Positions 24,959-37,395 of a stretch of 64,000 bases of DNA are shown here, piece by piece. Within the stretch, counting starts at the first letter, position 1, and each line of letters opens with the position of its first letter. Source of the DNA: Lucifuga dentata (taxonomy: Eukaryota; Chordata; Actinopteri; Ophidiiformes; Bythitidae); the NCBI GenBank assembly GCA_014773175.1, contig VXCM01000766.1:48155-112154 (forward strand), in the 5' to 3' direction. The notes under the pieces were generated by a model, which saw only the letters and a list, made by a program, of their open reading frames with translations, searched no databases and was not told where the DNA came from. The position numbers and the translations under genes are program-made.

Positions 24959-26849
24959 CGGTCATTTGAGGAGAGGGATTCTCTCTTTGAATAGCCTCTC
25001 TCAAAAAAAAAAAAAAAAAAAAAAAAAGAATAGCCTCTCTCAAGGTTTCTTCCTTTTTCCTTATATAATAAGGTTTTTAGGGAGCTTTAGAGAGCATGGG
25101 CTGGGTCAGGAGCCGCTAATGTGTGGGCCTGTAAATCCCTTTGAGACGTTGTATGTGATATTTGGCAATACAAATAAATAAACCTGACTTTTGAATAGGA
25201 GCATCCCTGTCTATGCATGGTTTTAGACGCTAACATACATGATTCTTGCCTCCTGTATTGAGATAGGGAGAGAAGGAGGGAGGAAAGGAAGGAGGGTGAG
25301 ATGTTCCATTATGTCACCAGTGCCCAAGAATAGTTGCAGTGTGTCTGGTAGGCACTAAGGCAGGCGTGACGTCTAAAACATAACTGTTTTTGGGCCAAAC
25401 CCAGAAGAAACAGGGGCCCTACTGTTTCCCTACGTCAGACACACCCATCCACACACACACAAGCGCACACACATGGAACCGTTTAGCGTTTTCCCTCTGC
25501 CACTGTTCAAAATACCCCCAAAATAAATGAAACAGATCTGAGGGAGTCAGCCCAACGATCTCCATTAGATTCAGGCTGTGACGCAGTGTGGTGTTAATGA
25601 GAGGTAGTGGGTTTCAGATGTTTCCTCAGCCTGGTATGCTGATAAATGAGAAGCAAAACTTTAAGACGGAAGACTGTTGTCATGGGCTTATTAAATGTTC
25701 TGCATTCATGTAACACAAATAGGTCCTAAACAAAAAAAAAAACAAAAAAAAAAAATCACATATTTTAAAAGCGCGTGAAATATTTTTGGTGGATTCATGA
25801 TGTGAGGGAAATTGCTTATGTTTTATTTGGATGATGGAGTTAATTCAATAATTAGGCTGTTTTCTGCTAAGCTTTGAAGGCAAACAACCAGTTATATTTT
25901 CAGAAAAACATCCATTTCTGGCCAATTACAGCTCCTATTGAACCTTCTTTCATTTTTAATGTCATAAAAGTATAGAAAGGAAAGAGAGTAACTAAAGGCA
26001 CAGTCTGCAATCCAAATGTTAACAATACAGGGACTCACAGTAGGTCACAAAACTAAATCCAAGTTATTCATGCTTTCTGAACCTGTTAAAGTTGTTTGAG
26101 TCAGTAAAAGTTGTTAAAAACAGCAGGAAAATTCCTTTATTTTAGATGATGAACTGATAAAAACACTGTTTTTGTTCATCATAAAGACAAACTCTTCAGA
26201 TTTCAAAACGATCTGGTCAGAAATAAGGATTGTGGGAATTTGATACAGGAGATGAATAGGTTGTGAGATGAGATGCAATGTTTCTTTTGGTTTCATTCAA
26301 TAAATATCTACATTTAATAATAAAAACAGGTATAGACTTTTTTTTAACATTATTATCCCTGATGGTCGTACAGTTTAGTCAGGCTCTAGCAAGAATATTA
26401 AGACAACAGCTGACTCCAACATGAAATTAGAGCCTCTGTTTGACCTTTACATTAAAATCATTGAGTTAGTCCACCTCCTTATCTCCTATAGAAAGACTCC
26501 TAGATCTAAGGTCAAAGGTCAAGGTTTGTAATTCTTTCTTTGTGTTATACTTATCTCTCTCTAACCTCTGAAAAGCAGTTTGCAAGACTGCTGCTGTGCT
26601 AATGATTCAGGGATAGCATAAAATTTTGATGTCACATACATTTATACATGAAGCAAAGAGCTGATCAATGAGAAAAAAAAATCATAATTTACAATCAATT
26701 TACAGACAAAAGAATGAACTAAAGTTATTAACTGGCTTTGAGGCTTTGTATATGTTCTACAAATACTTTTCACAGCAGTAAACGTTTAAACGGCTTTTAA
26801 TTGTACAGTTGAAATAACAAGAAAACGGTTTATGATCCGCCTGTAATTA
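24959..26849. other. Intergenic, no gene recognised
   Basis: Poly(A) tracts (about 25004-25027 and 25731-25756), GA-rich and CA-rich patches, otherwise AT-rich unique-looking sequence. No exon seen before the promoter region at 26.85 kb. Confidence 0.45.
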
Positions 26850-27050
26850 TGACGTCACATTTGCCTCCGAAACATTTCTGAGGCCTGAAAAGAAGGTTAG
26901 CTGTTCTTCATCCCGTAACCTCCTCTGCTCTCTGCTCCTCCTCGTTCCTCTTCATCCTCCTCGTCACTCAGACGCGAATGCTCGTCCCCGCGTGGGCAGG
27001 GTGCGCGCCTCCGCTGCTTAAAAAGCCTGTTTCTCAAGCAGCGATTCACT
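26850..27050 (+). promoter_or_regulatory. Promoter region of the PTB-adapter gene (CRE and TATA-like box)
   Basis: A perfect palindromic CRE TGACGTCA lies at 26850-26857, followed by a GC/CpG-rich stretch (about 26960-27010) and a TATA-like TTAAAAAG at about 27018-27026. The start codon at 27215 is about 190 bases downstream of the TATA-like box. Confidence 0.5.
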
Positions 27051-27214
27051 CAAGTCAAAAACGCCGAGCAGGGAGGTCCGGATCCGTTTCATGCCGTTTC
27101 TGAGCACTCCGGTGTGTCCGAGTCCACAGGACCGAAGATTTAGACTAGTTGTGGCTCAGTTTAGGTGGTTCTTTTAGGTGGTTACATTTTATATGATGAT
27201 TATCCATCAGTCGC

Positions 27215-30200
27215 ATGGTAGCAGATTTTCACCTGCGTGTTGTGCGTAAAAACCTCACCGATTCACCTGAAGACACGGACGACGCTTGCATGAAACTCTG
27301 GCCAGGTAAGATTAAACTGGGAATCTCCTGTTAAATTCTTTTAACAGAATTATTTTAAGTCAAATGTGTTCTTGATCGTCTTTTGTTATATCTGAGCAAT
27401 GCAGCTGCTTTCTGCTTTCGTTACGCCAAACTGCGTTCAGAAATCTATCCAATTTTACTTTACCGTGTTTCTGTGGCGAAATTCTAAATCGAACAACATG
27501 AGTTCAGAGTTTGCAGCACTCACTAGGTTCATATGGTCAATTCGGCATAAAAGTAGTCCGCCAAATAACACCATATAAAGGAACCAGCTACTTTTAAAAA
27601 GTTGAGAGTTTCATGCCGTCATTGGTGTATTCTGCAGCAAGTGGAAGTCAGGCAGCCTCAGTTTGTCTCTGTGTAACGTTTGAAGACAACTGTCTACATA
27701 TTTGCTTGATATGTGAACCTGTTTATCAACTTTCACATTTCCATGTACTGGCATTCTTTGAGATGCTTATTTTCCTGTAAATTAATCCGCTTTAAATTTG
27801 CATATTTTTGAAGTAAAATCTGGAGCCACAGTTTCTTTCTTTTTCTTTTTTTTTTTTTTAGAACTTTTTATTTATCATTTTATATACAAAAAAAGAAAAA
27901 AAAAACCTTGACCTGTGCACTCCTACAATGTAGTCCCATCTTCAACATGGTTCTTGGTGTAGTACACATAGTAACATAATACATAATATCTGTATTTAAA
28001 AAGACAAATCATTTACATTCAAACCATTATGTCAAACACAAAGATATGTCTACTTTCAAAATCTTCCCATTTATCCATTCCATCCATCAATACAGACTCA
28101 AGAATACAATGAATGAGTAGATAAATAACAAAAAGCAGATATTATCCATCAACATATCTCCAAATAAATAGTTTTTAATTTATTTCAATATATTTGTTTC
28201 TGCAGATAGTCCATTATTGGTTTCCATTTAATCAGAAATATGTCCATATCCAGTTGCAGTTTGGTTGTTATATACTCCATAAAGTAAACATTTTTTAATT
28301 TGTCACGCCACTGATTCATTGTTGGAGCCACAATTTCTTCAGACGTTTTCCTGCGTTTTAACAGAATGAGTGGCCTTTTTCCAATACGTATGTCATTGGG
28401 TTTGAAGGGAAATTAAAGCCTTTACATTCCCCATTCATTTCTAAATAGCTGCGACTTTTGGATGAACTGTTGGCATTTGGTGCTCTTTGCACCAGTCAAA
28501 ACAGAAAAGGAAAAGGGAAATTGTTCATTTGGATCACATGAAGTTTGCTGCATGGCTGGTCTATCTTTACCAACATGTAAAAATGTCCAGATGGTGACAG
28601 CCACATGTTGGATCATTGGGTTCTTCTGCAGGTGACAGGGTCTCGGTGATCTTCATGTCCCGGGGTGGCGTATGCTCTCATCAACATGCATCTCTTGGTG
28701 ATGTGACACACTCACAAAAGCATGCCATTGTTTGCAGGAGAAATATTTGCGGGGAGAGCAAAGCTTGTTTCCTGTGCAGGGTGCTTGACTAACAATGGCC
28801 GTCACCTTGGAACAGTCGGCGGTTCTCCCTACAACTCACTTCTGAGGAGGGACGTGGGATGTTGAAAGAATGGCAAAGAAAAGAGAAAGGGGGAAAAAAT
28901 AAAGTGGAACACAATGGACAGCAGGCGGTGTACTGATGGAATTTGTAGGATTAAAGACAATGGGAGGCCAGATGTGGTCATTATGTAAAAGTTTGCAAGG
29001 TCACGCAGCCTTTAAGTGTGGAATCCACATTCTTCTGGACTTTGATGGTCCATAAGCCTTATTTTCTGTTGAGTTTTCCCAATGACAGAAATGTAAAACA
29101 TGCGTACATCACATTAAAAGAAGTAAAATTGACACATTTCCTGTTCATCTGCTTGTGCCAAGTCTGTATGTTTCTTAAGGTTCACTCTTGCGAAGCCCAA
29201 ACTGAGCTGACCTGTAAATATTTAACAGCTGGTGTCCGCGGTAAATGAATATTCTCCTTAAATGCGTCACTTTTGTTACTGATCCTCTGTCTGCGTGTTT
29301 GGTGCCCTTTAGTTTTTCCACGTTGCGGTGCAGTGTGTGCTGCCAGCGCTTGTTTTTTGGCTTGAGTTGGATGACTTGAAAGCTTCAACTTGCAGGAAAA
29401 ACATGCTTTCAAAACACATTTCCAGGATTTAAGTCTCAGCAAATGCTTCTTTGAAACTCTAACGTTCCATGTCTTCATCTGTCCCTTTTTCAGATAAGAG
29501 CCCTGGATGCAACTACACTCCGTTTGTAGAAGAAAGGTGGAAGAGAGGGAGACGGCCTGAAGAGGAACAGTCTACCACCTCTAGCTACACCTCAGCTGTT
29601 CCTACACCTTCCTCCACCTGCGTCTCCAAGTCCAGCCTGAGACACACCATGTCCCTCAGCACGTTCCACCTCATGCAGACGCTTAAGAACTCTCCCGCCG
29701 CACTACGTCGCCGCTTCCGCCGTGACCGCACGGAATCTCTGTCCCANGCTTAAGAACTCTCCCGCCGCACTACGTCGCCGCTTCCGCCGTGACCGCACGG
29801 AATCTCTGTCCCACGGCGACCCGCTCTTCAAAGTCCACTACCTGGGCACAGAGAAAATCTTCTCTCTGGATCGAGAGCAGGCCCAGGACGCCATCAGCCA
29901 CTTGCTGGAAGGCGCTGCTAATGGGAAGAAGCTGGGCAAAGATCACGCCCTGGTGGTGCGCCCGCGGTACGTGGAGGTGAAGGAGCTGAGCACTGGCCGG
30001 CAGCTCACCAAGACATACCTGCAGGATATCGCGTATTGCGCCGCGGACGCCAACCGACCCAACGTCTTCCTGTACATCTGCAAGCATCACGGGCAGCAGC
30101 TGCAGTGTCGGGTGTTCTGGTGCAGCCGGGCGGAGCGGGCGCGGGACATGACGGCTTGCCTGGCGCATTCCTTCCAGCGGGCGCTGAATGACTGGCAGCA

Positions 30201-31202
30201 GGACGGCTCAAACACACTGCCGCCGGGCGACATGAAGGGGAAGTGGGGAGAGGAGTCGTCCAGCTCTCCTGCCGCCACGAAGAGCTCCACGCTGCCGGCA
30301 AGTCTGGGAAAAGGTGAGATGGTTTGATTGCATAAACAATTAATACATCGCAACAAAGAAATGTTATACATTTCAGCTTCAGTTCACGCGTTGCAATCAC
30401 AGGCGCATTTTCTTCAGGAAGTACATTTTTACGTTCTTATGCTCTCATCTCTTGGCATCCATGTTAGTGGGAAAAATATCGCCAACCTCAACCACAGTGA
30501 AAGTAACACAAACACGTCTGAGACAGCTAGAAGTGATGATAGCTTCATTTACACACTTGAGCCAAGCTGGCAAATTAAAGGGGTGGTTGGATTCTTATAA
30601 TTAACTTTTAAATGCCATTGTGCGTTTTCCATTTACAGCTGCTGTGTTAGTGGCTTTCAATAACAGTTTATTCTCATAATTTGTATGAATTTTTCATCAT
30701 TCATAACATGCATAAGGGGCAATGAGTTCAAGCAGAAACGGAGCTGCTGGTTGTCACTTTTGTGCAGAAAATATGTCCTGAATTGAGGTAAAAGCACATT
30801 TCTAGGTGGCTAAAAATGCCAAAGCAACACAACATTTCTTAAAAAACTTCAAAATGCTTTAATCATCCCATAATCTTACACATATGTTGAATAAACCTTG
30901 AATAATAAAGCCCAGATTTGTTCATTTTACAGATAGAGGAGCATAAGCAGCATTTAGGGATTCATTTTTGACTTTTAAGGAACAAATTTAGTTGTTTCAG
31001 CCTTTAAAGGTGCATTCCACCTTAATCTGAATAATGGCCCTTTAAAGGTATAAAAATGAAGGGGTTCTGTTGTCTCGTGGATGTAATGCAAAACTACAAA
31101 AAAACACTTCAGAGATGAACAATGCATCCTTGACTCTTTTCAGTTCGCTGGAAGAAGAGGAGCTCAGTGTCTCGCAGCCCCCTCAGGTCCATCACCAGAT
31201 GA
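27215..31202 (+). CDS. PTB (phosphotyrosine-interaction) domain adapter, 3 exons
   Basis: Exons: 27215..27305, 29494..30313, 31144..31202. Exon 2 contains an assembly artefact: 29681-29746 is repeated at 29748-29813 around an N. Removing 67 bases leaves 753 nt, which restores one continuous frame and both splice phases (total 903 nt, 300 residues). Residues about 114-241 form a PTB/PID domain: FKVHYLGTEKIFSL, VVRPRYVEVKEL, DIAYCAADANRPNVFLYICK, LQCRVFWCSRAERARDMTA and FQRALNDWQ. A basic patch LRRRFRRDR precedes it; the C-terminus is RWKKRSSVSRSPLRSITR. It resembles the Dab/LDLRAP1/FAM43 type of PTB, but I could not assign the family. Exon 2 is GC-rich. A uORF (27193-27249) overlaps the first ATG, so the in-frame ATG at 27290 is an alternative start. 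Confidence 0.78.
27840..28330 (-). repeat. Possible antisense retroelement 3' end in PTB-gene intron 1
   Basis: A T-rich run (27836-27860) precedes AT-rich text without coding potential. It looks like an inverted poly(A)-tailed retrocopy or LINE 3' UTR, but no family motif is visible. Confidence 0.25.
29681..29813. repeat. Assembly duplication inside the PTB-gene exon (N 29747)
   Basis: Exact 66-base copies at 29681-29746 and 29748-29813, separated by one N. Collapsing them makes the exon phase consistent, so the duplication is not in the real gene. Confidence 0.92.
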
Positions 31203-33318
31203 GGATCCGCCTCCGACAGCTGGAACTGAACCCCTGGTCAAACCCTTTCAGACACGGGACCAAATTAACCTGATCAGAGGGTGACGGAACTGTGAAAGGA
31301 GGGAGGGAAGAAAGGAGACGGGGAATGAAATCATGGTGGGGTGGACAGCCCTTATTTGGACATGTAAGGAATCTGCCTGTGAGGGACGCTGGCATAATCG
31401 GTGAATTGTTGGACTTGAGGGTTTTTAATCTGTTGACTAGTTGTGTACAAGTATTTGGTCAGCAGAACAAAATGCTGTTGATGGCAACATTGTTCACCTG
31501 TCAACAGCTATGAGAGAGAACTTGTGACAGGATGCAGGGCTGGGTCATTTCCTCGGCCATTTTGGTTGGTTTGTTGAAAGTCTAAGCCACCAAATGTCCT
31601 GGTCTTAAAGAAACAGCCAAAACTGGACAACAACGAGGAGTCCTGCTATTTAAGGCTCATTTTTAATGTAAGTGACATTTGTAACATTTGTCATGTTTTA
31701 TTATTTTTAACCTTGTGGCACTGACAAGCACCTTCCTGTTCTATATTCTGATTAGACAAAACCACACTTGGTAATTACGTGGTGACTCAAATCAAAGACA
31801 GATTTCAAGAAGAAACACACTTTTCTTTTAAGGCATGTCACACAGAGGCAAAACATCTCCACTTGATATTATATCGTTCACATAAATTCAGTTATTCTCA
31901 CAGTTAAAGTTTGAGCACTTTCCAAATGGATTTCCAACTGTAAATTTTGACGTCAGAACACACATCACGGTTACTGCAGCTGTCCTGCACACGCCCACAC
32001 GCTAACAGAATGAAAATCCTCTGCAAAAAAGAACAAATCCGGTGTCAGGGCCTCTGTGATAAATTATTTGCATTTATGTGGAAAAACCGCTCAGCTGTTA
32101 CTTTGCGTGTGTGTGTTTGAACACAGGGAACACTGTGTTCCCATGTGGAGCCTCTTTGTAGAGCGCACGGCCATGCACCTGCATTCCAATCGAGGGAATT
32201 TGAGACCCAGAATCTTCCCCTCCAAACTCTTCCCTCCATCTGACTTTGACTTTCATTCTCCTCCAGAGCACACATGATCTCACACACTTTTGTCCTCGCT
32301 GTCAGAAAATGCTACAAGGTGCTTAAACTCTGAGCCTTCAAAGCCACAAAATGTGCCGGAACTGCTGAAGTACGTGAAAAGTGACATTTACAGGCCCTGA
32401 TATGTGCAGTATTGCGTAACGTTCTCTCATTATAGCAATTAATGTCTGAGGTTTGCACATGTTACAAAGAGAGACCAGACTAAAACTAAATGAAATATGT
32501 AGCCTTTTAACAGGAAAGGTGCCTGTGTTTATTGACTGACGCATCAGTGGATTTTATCAGTTAATTTTAACTTTGTGTACTCATGATGTATCTAATTACA
32601 AACGGCACAGGGTTCAAGTGCCTGCTTTAAGTCATATTTTATCAATGTGCTGTTTTACGTCATTATGTACATATTTAATTATGTATTTTATGAAGTATTA
32701 AAAGTTTTAATACATTATTATTTTTATTTTTTTTTTGCATGTGGTGGTTTATTTGTGGAGACATGCTGAAGACAAATATTATCCAGCTGGATGTTTTGCA
32801 GCTTTAGACCCTGATGGTGAATGAGATGCATGATAAATGAGGCTCTTTCTAAGCTCGGATTTAAAATGTTATATTTGGCCTGAAGAAAACAGGATCTGTG
32901 TGTGTGGGAGAAGGATGGAGGGGTTCAGGGTGGTAGGGCAAGACTTTCAGAGAGGTCCTGGAGTCTGTCATGTGGCTGCTTTCCCAGGGTATTTTGTTAA
33001 TGTTTTCAAAGAGCCTCATACATGTGACTACCTCCATCTCTACAGTTAAGATGTCAGTGAAAATGTATAGTACAGTATGTGACTGCCGCTGCCTTTTTAG
33101 ACGTTTTGTTCAAAAATACCAAGAGTCTGAACATGTTAAACACACACATTTGAGCACTCTGAAATCCTAAAGATTAACAAAACATAAATACACCACAACA
33201 AACATGTAAAATATTAAGAAAATGTCAGTCAGGCATCAGTTTACAGACAATTTCACATATCTGCTGCTACTCTAAATTATCATCCATCTCATCTAAATGG
33301 ACATCCATGAAGAGACAT
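31203..33318. other. 3' UTR of the PTB gene and convergent intergenic DNA
   Basis: No coding exon. This interval separates the converging PTB gene (plus) and the unrecognised gene (minus), so it should hold both 3' UTRs. The boundary is not visible; ATTAAA/AATAAA-like hexamers occur on both strands around 32.5-32.75 kb. Confidence 0.4.
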
Positions 33319-36300
33319 TCATGGCGTTTCCTCTCCAGAGGAGTCCTTTGCTGTGGGACGGCAGCTTGTCCCCGAGGCGTCTCTGTGTCTTTGTAAGTCC
33401 AGCAGGGACTGAACATGGAGGCGCCTCAGAGGTTTCAGCTCCTCCACCACTGAAAGGAGGAAAGCGTGACATTATCAGACATCCACTCATACTTTAACAT
33501 GTTCATAAGTATGAGTGTACAAAGTGAGAGTCTCTAGGTACTTCATAATTTAGCTAAACAGCACCACCTGCTGGTGGCTTTAATAACAATAACAGTTTTA
33601 ATATTCCACTCAACTATTCTTTGATTTACTGGAAATTAATGTGGAAAGTAAAATACTGTACTTGTACTTATTTGAGCATTTCCATTTTGTAGGACTTTCT
33701 GTTTCTACTACATTTTAGAGGGAAATATTGCAGTTTTTAACTCCACCACATTTACCTGATGGCTGTACTTACAAGTTACTTTGCAGATTAAGGCTGTCAA
33801 GTGAAAATCTAGTATTCCCAATCTTGGGCGAAACACTTCTCATCTCCAATTTTGCTGATTTTTATCATTTCATTTAAGAATTTTCATTATTTCACTCAAA
33901 ACTCTCAGAAACAGGTTTTTTAAAAAAAAAAAAAAAAAAACTTGGATTCTGCATTATTACTACATGAATATGTATCAGATACATATGAATGCATCAATTT
34001 AATGCTCACTTTCACAGTGGGTACTTTTACTTTGGCTATTTCAGTACATTTTACTGCTATTTACATGTACAGTACCTAATTTCACAAATCGTACCTTTGT
34101 CATAGTGCAGCTCGTCATGGTTCCCATAAACCACATACATCTCCAGGAAGTTGAGGAGAGCTCCTGTGACAAGGAAACGCTCAGGGAGGGGAAGATTTTG
34201 AATGTAGCGCATGTCCAGGGCAAAGGGGTTGGAAGGCGAGGGAACAGTGCACAAACACACCAGCTCACTAACTATGTCCCACACACGTATTCCTGTAAGA
34301 AAACAGGATGGAGAGAGGAGAGAAAGAGAGAGAGAAGACAGCTTTTTAATTCTCAGGGAAAACTTGCAGAAATCTAGTTGAATTTAGCCATTTTTATAAC
34401 TGAAGCACACACAGCCTTGTGCACTTTGTTGACGTGCATAAAGGCCAAACCTAATCCTCCCTAAACAGTAGTCTCTAAATCCAGGCACACACATCTGCAT
34501 CTGATTTAGCTCATGGAAAAAATGGAGCAATTATTGAATCTGTCCACAAGAGCTCAGCAAAACAATAACTGTCTCCTGTTTGGATTCCACACATTTTTTC
34601 CATACCTCGGGTTTGCCAGTCTGCGATGGACTTGAGTTTCATGGGTGTGTCCTTGACCATCGAGTCGGTGCCTCCGATATTGACCAGGCGGTCGTGATTG
34701 GAGCGTATCCAGGTGTAGGGACGCCCGTATTTGACATAGCCAGCCAATAAAAACAGAGTGCAGTTCACCTCCTGTTGAGAGACAAAGTTAACACTTTTAA
34801 GCTGAATTTTGGCTGATTTCTTTTTTAAATTGACCTTTAGCTTTCTGATGACAGTTATTGGCTGAAGCACTCACAGGCACTGCTATCTCTCTTTCACTGG
34901 GAGATGCTGGGAGAAGATGCTCCTCACTACTGGCATCCCTAAAGATACACAAAGAGGTCAACCGGCACTGTGTGTGTGTGCATGCTAAAAGCCTCAATGT
35001 CAGCAGCAGTGGCAGAGCCAGACATTTTTCTTAGGGGTGGCCAGGCTGAGACCAATGTTGTCTTTGTGGTGGCACCTTAATTGGTGTTTTATTCAGGTTT
35101 TTTCTGTGTGTTGCAGTGTTGTAGCCAAATATGACCTTTTTCAGTCACTCACTCAGGCNTTCAGGTTTTTTCTGTGTGTTGCAGTGTTGTAGCCAAATAT
35201 GACCTTTTTCAGTCACTCACTCAGGCATCAATGACTGCATAATGAGCCCTAACACACCATTAGGCCCATATAGAAAGGACTGTGTTTTGATAATTCAGCA
35301 GAGTTTAGAGGAAGCTTGCTTTTAGCTAAAATTGGGGTATATTATCTAAAAATAGTCTAGTCAGCAGAAATAACAGTAATTAATTATCCTCTTTGAAAGA
35401 AATGTAAGGAAAACTTGAAGCAAAAAAGAAAATGGGAATTTCTGAACATATATTATGTTAGCGCTGTGTACTGCGAAACCATTGTGTCTCCTCTTAAACT
35501 TGTAAAAGCTGGTCTAAAAAGCCATGAACACACAGGAAGCTCCAGCTCAGCTGCTGCGGCGGCAGGAGAAATGATTCCGTATGATAATAAATATTCAACT
35601 AAATTTAAAAGTGAGTGACCTAAAAAATGATGCCAAAAACAGAAAGAAAAAAAGTGAAAAAAAGAAAAAAGAAAAAAAGGAAAAAAGAAAAGAAAAAATT
35701 ATAAATAAAATAAATATGAGTGACCTGAGAGTTGATACTGTGTGTGGTGGCCAGGCTTTCGTCTATGGTGGCCATGGCCACCATGGGCCACCCCCTGGCT
35801 CCACCACTGGTCAGCAGATACATTTGTTTTCCTGCTCTGTGTGTGTTTGTCTCATTAGTTTAAGCTCTATGTATGTTTTCTTAAACCTGATGATAGGTTG
35901 CCAAGAACACATTGTTACAGAGCAGCCTGGGGGGTGGGGNCTGGCCAGGCTGAGCGAGCTGCTGCTGGGGGAGACGTCACTACTGTTACAGCTGCTGGTG
36001 GAGGAGTAGGAGGAGGCTCTGGACACCAGGAAGCCCGGGGAGCGCCAACCCTGAAGGGATGTCAGAGATAAATGCATGAGGGAAGATAAGACAGGAAAAC
36101 AGAATCATAATTCCAGAATATTTAGAATTTTTTTGCACAAACGTGTTTATAATTGAGATGTATTTCTATTAGGAAGCAACAAACCAGATCTTCATTCACA
36201 ACTGTCAGCAGTAGCTCCTCTTTCCCTCGAAGCCAAGGTTGGAAGTACTTAAAACCCTGTGAGGTCAGCAAGCAAGGATGCAGAGCGATTATTTAAATGT

Positions 36301-36818
36301 GTGTTTAATCTTCACAGCATATGAATTCAATGTCTGTCTGCTCAAAACCTGCAACGATCCAAGTAAAGCCAGGTCACTCAGAAAGTGTTGCAGTTTCCTC
36401 TTTTGCTCTTTTTCTCTTTTCTGTTCGAGAAAGAGAGAGAGAGAGAGAGATGAAACATATTCATATCAGAGACAATTTTATTCATCTAAACCAAATGCTG
36501 GGAAGGCCTGACCTAAAATCCTCCAGCGCCTAAGGGAACACAGAGCAGCCCCTCCCAGGCTCGTATCCTAGCAACCCATTCAACATCCACCCCTCAGCAT
36601 CCTCGAATCTCTATGGATAATAAAGCCTCTATGCATTTGTTACGGATGCAAAGGAAAGACAATGCATAGAAAATGAAGGAATGTACGCGAGTCACAACAT
36701 GACATTGAATGCAACATGTGCATCAGGCTGCTTTGTTTTAATCATAATTTATCTGTTGCGATCTGACACTGATGCAGATAAAAGCGAATGATGGAGGGAT
36801 CAGACTTACGCTGCTCAT
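33319..36818 (-). CDS. Unrecognised protein of about 225 residues, 6 exons
   Basis: Exons (minus): 36818..36810 (only MSS, donor GTAAGT), 36050..35941, 34938..34875, 34771..34606, 34292..34095, 33449..33319. Each has AG/GT borders (the exon 2 donor falls on N 35940) and all phases match, giving 678 nt and 225 residues. The N-terminal third is Ser-rich (SSYSSTSSCNSSDVSPSSSS) and probably disordered. The rest looks folded: VNCTLFLLAGYVKYGRPYTW, SNHDRLVNIGGTD, MKLKSIADW, NPFALDMRYIQNLPLPERFL, NFLEMYVVYGNHDELHYDK. The C-terminus is polar. No signal peptide or clear transmembrane helix. The frames are intact and codon-biased, so I think it is a real conserved gene, but I do not recognise the family. 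A CRE lies 43 bases upstream of the ATG. Intron 2 hosts a hAT element. Confidence 0.7.
33561..33577 (-). promoter_or_regulatory. CTCF-like motif
   Basis: The minus strand reads CCACCAGCAGGTGGTGC, matching the CTCF core CCASYAGRKGGCRS at 13 of 14 positions. It lies just upstream of the last exon of the unrecognised gene, in its intron. Confidence 0.4.
35007..35809. mobile_element. Non-autonomous hAT element with perfect 8-bp TSD
   Basis: The left end CAGTGGCAGAGCCAG and the right end (complement CAGTGGTGGAGCCAG) are near-identical terminal inverted repeats. The element is flanked by the direct repeat GTCAGCAG at 34999-35006 and 35810-35817, the 8-bp duplication hAT elements make. It lies in intron 2 of the unrecognised gene and contains a 67-bp assembly duplication (35092-35158 and 35160-35226). 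No transposase remains. Confidence 0.85.
35765..35784. repeat. Perfect 20-bp palindrome in the hAT right end
   Basis: ATGGTGGCCATGGCCACCAT equals its own reverse complement, 25 bases inside the hAT right terminus. Confidence 0.9.
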
Positions 36819-36860
36819 CTTGTATCAAATGACAGACGTCGTCTACTTCTCTGCCAGGCA

Positions 36861-36868
36861 TGACGTCA
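36861..36868 (-). promoter_or_regulatory. CRE of the unrecognised gene
   Basis: Perfect palindromic TGACGTCA, 43 bases upstream of the MSS start codon at 36818, with AT-rich TATA-like sequence (about 36882-36890) upstream. Confidence 0.5.
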
Positions 36869-37040
36869 TATATGCTGCTGCATATTTAATCATTCCTTAT
36901 TTCCTTTTTTTATGCACCATTATTTATTTTTTTCCTCCGTGTGATTCTCGTTGGGTGTTGTCTCTTATGCTCGGATGCAGCATAAAGTCGATTTAATGTT
37001 GGAGGAGCTGCGGAAGCATCTTATAGATATAAGCATCGAT

Positions 37041-37057
37041 GCGCCCCCTAGTGGCCA
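37041..37057 (-). promoter_or_regulatory. CTCF-like motif, upstream copy
   Basis: The minus strand reads TGGCCACTAGGGGGCGC, an essentially consensus CTCF site. A second motif of the same orientation lies 340 bases away (37396-37411). Confidence 0.6.
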
Positions 37058-37395
37058 TGTTGGCGGACTTCCTTTTAAAGCTGCAAACTGGAATTTATTT
37101 GGCTTTGTTATAATGCTGTAGAAATGTCACCGACAGACCAGAGAACAAGAACTGTTCTGATCATTTCTTTGGTGCGTTTTAACAGGGTGTAGCTTTCCAA
37201 ATACAACTTAAACATTAAGTCAGAGTAATGAAAGGAGTTTAAATTAGCTATAATAAGACTGCTTATATTTCCTGGAATTAATCAAAAACACTATTTTGAC
37301 AATATGAAAAGCAACCTGAAAAGCTGTCACAAAACTATTAATCCTGCTTAAGTGTTTTTTGTTTTTTTTTTTTTTNTTTTTTTTTTTTTGTTTAG

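Noticed and set aside
29770..30168. 132-codon ORF antisense to the PTB exon
   Set aside because: Open only because the sense exon is GC-rich; no family motif, and the sense strand encodes a clear PTB domain.
31070..31273. Plus-strand ORF ending NPWSNPFRHGTKLT as an alternative PTB-gene C-terminus
   Set aside because: The preceding exon ends in phase 1. The acceptor at 31141-31143 then forces a different frame that stops at 31202. An acceptor 12 bases further in would use this ORF, so RNA evidence could reverse the choice.
35581..36009. 142-codon plus-strand ORF
   Set aside because: Runs through an AAAG-rich tract, the hAT right end and the antisense of a real exon, and crosses an N.
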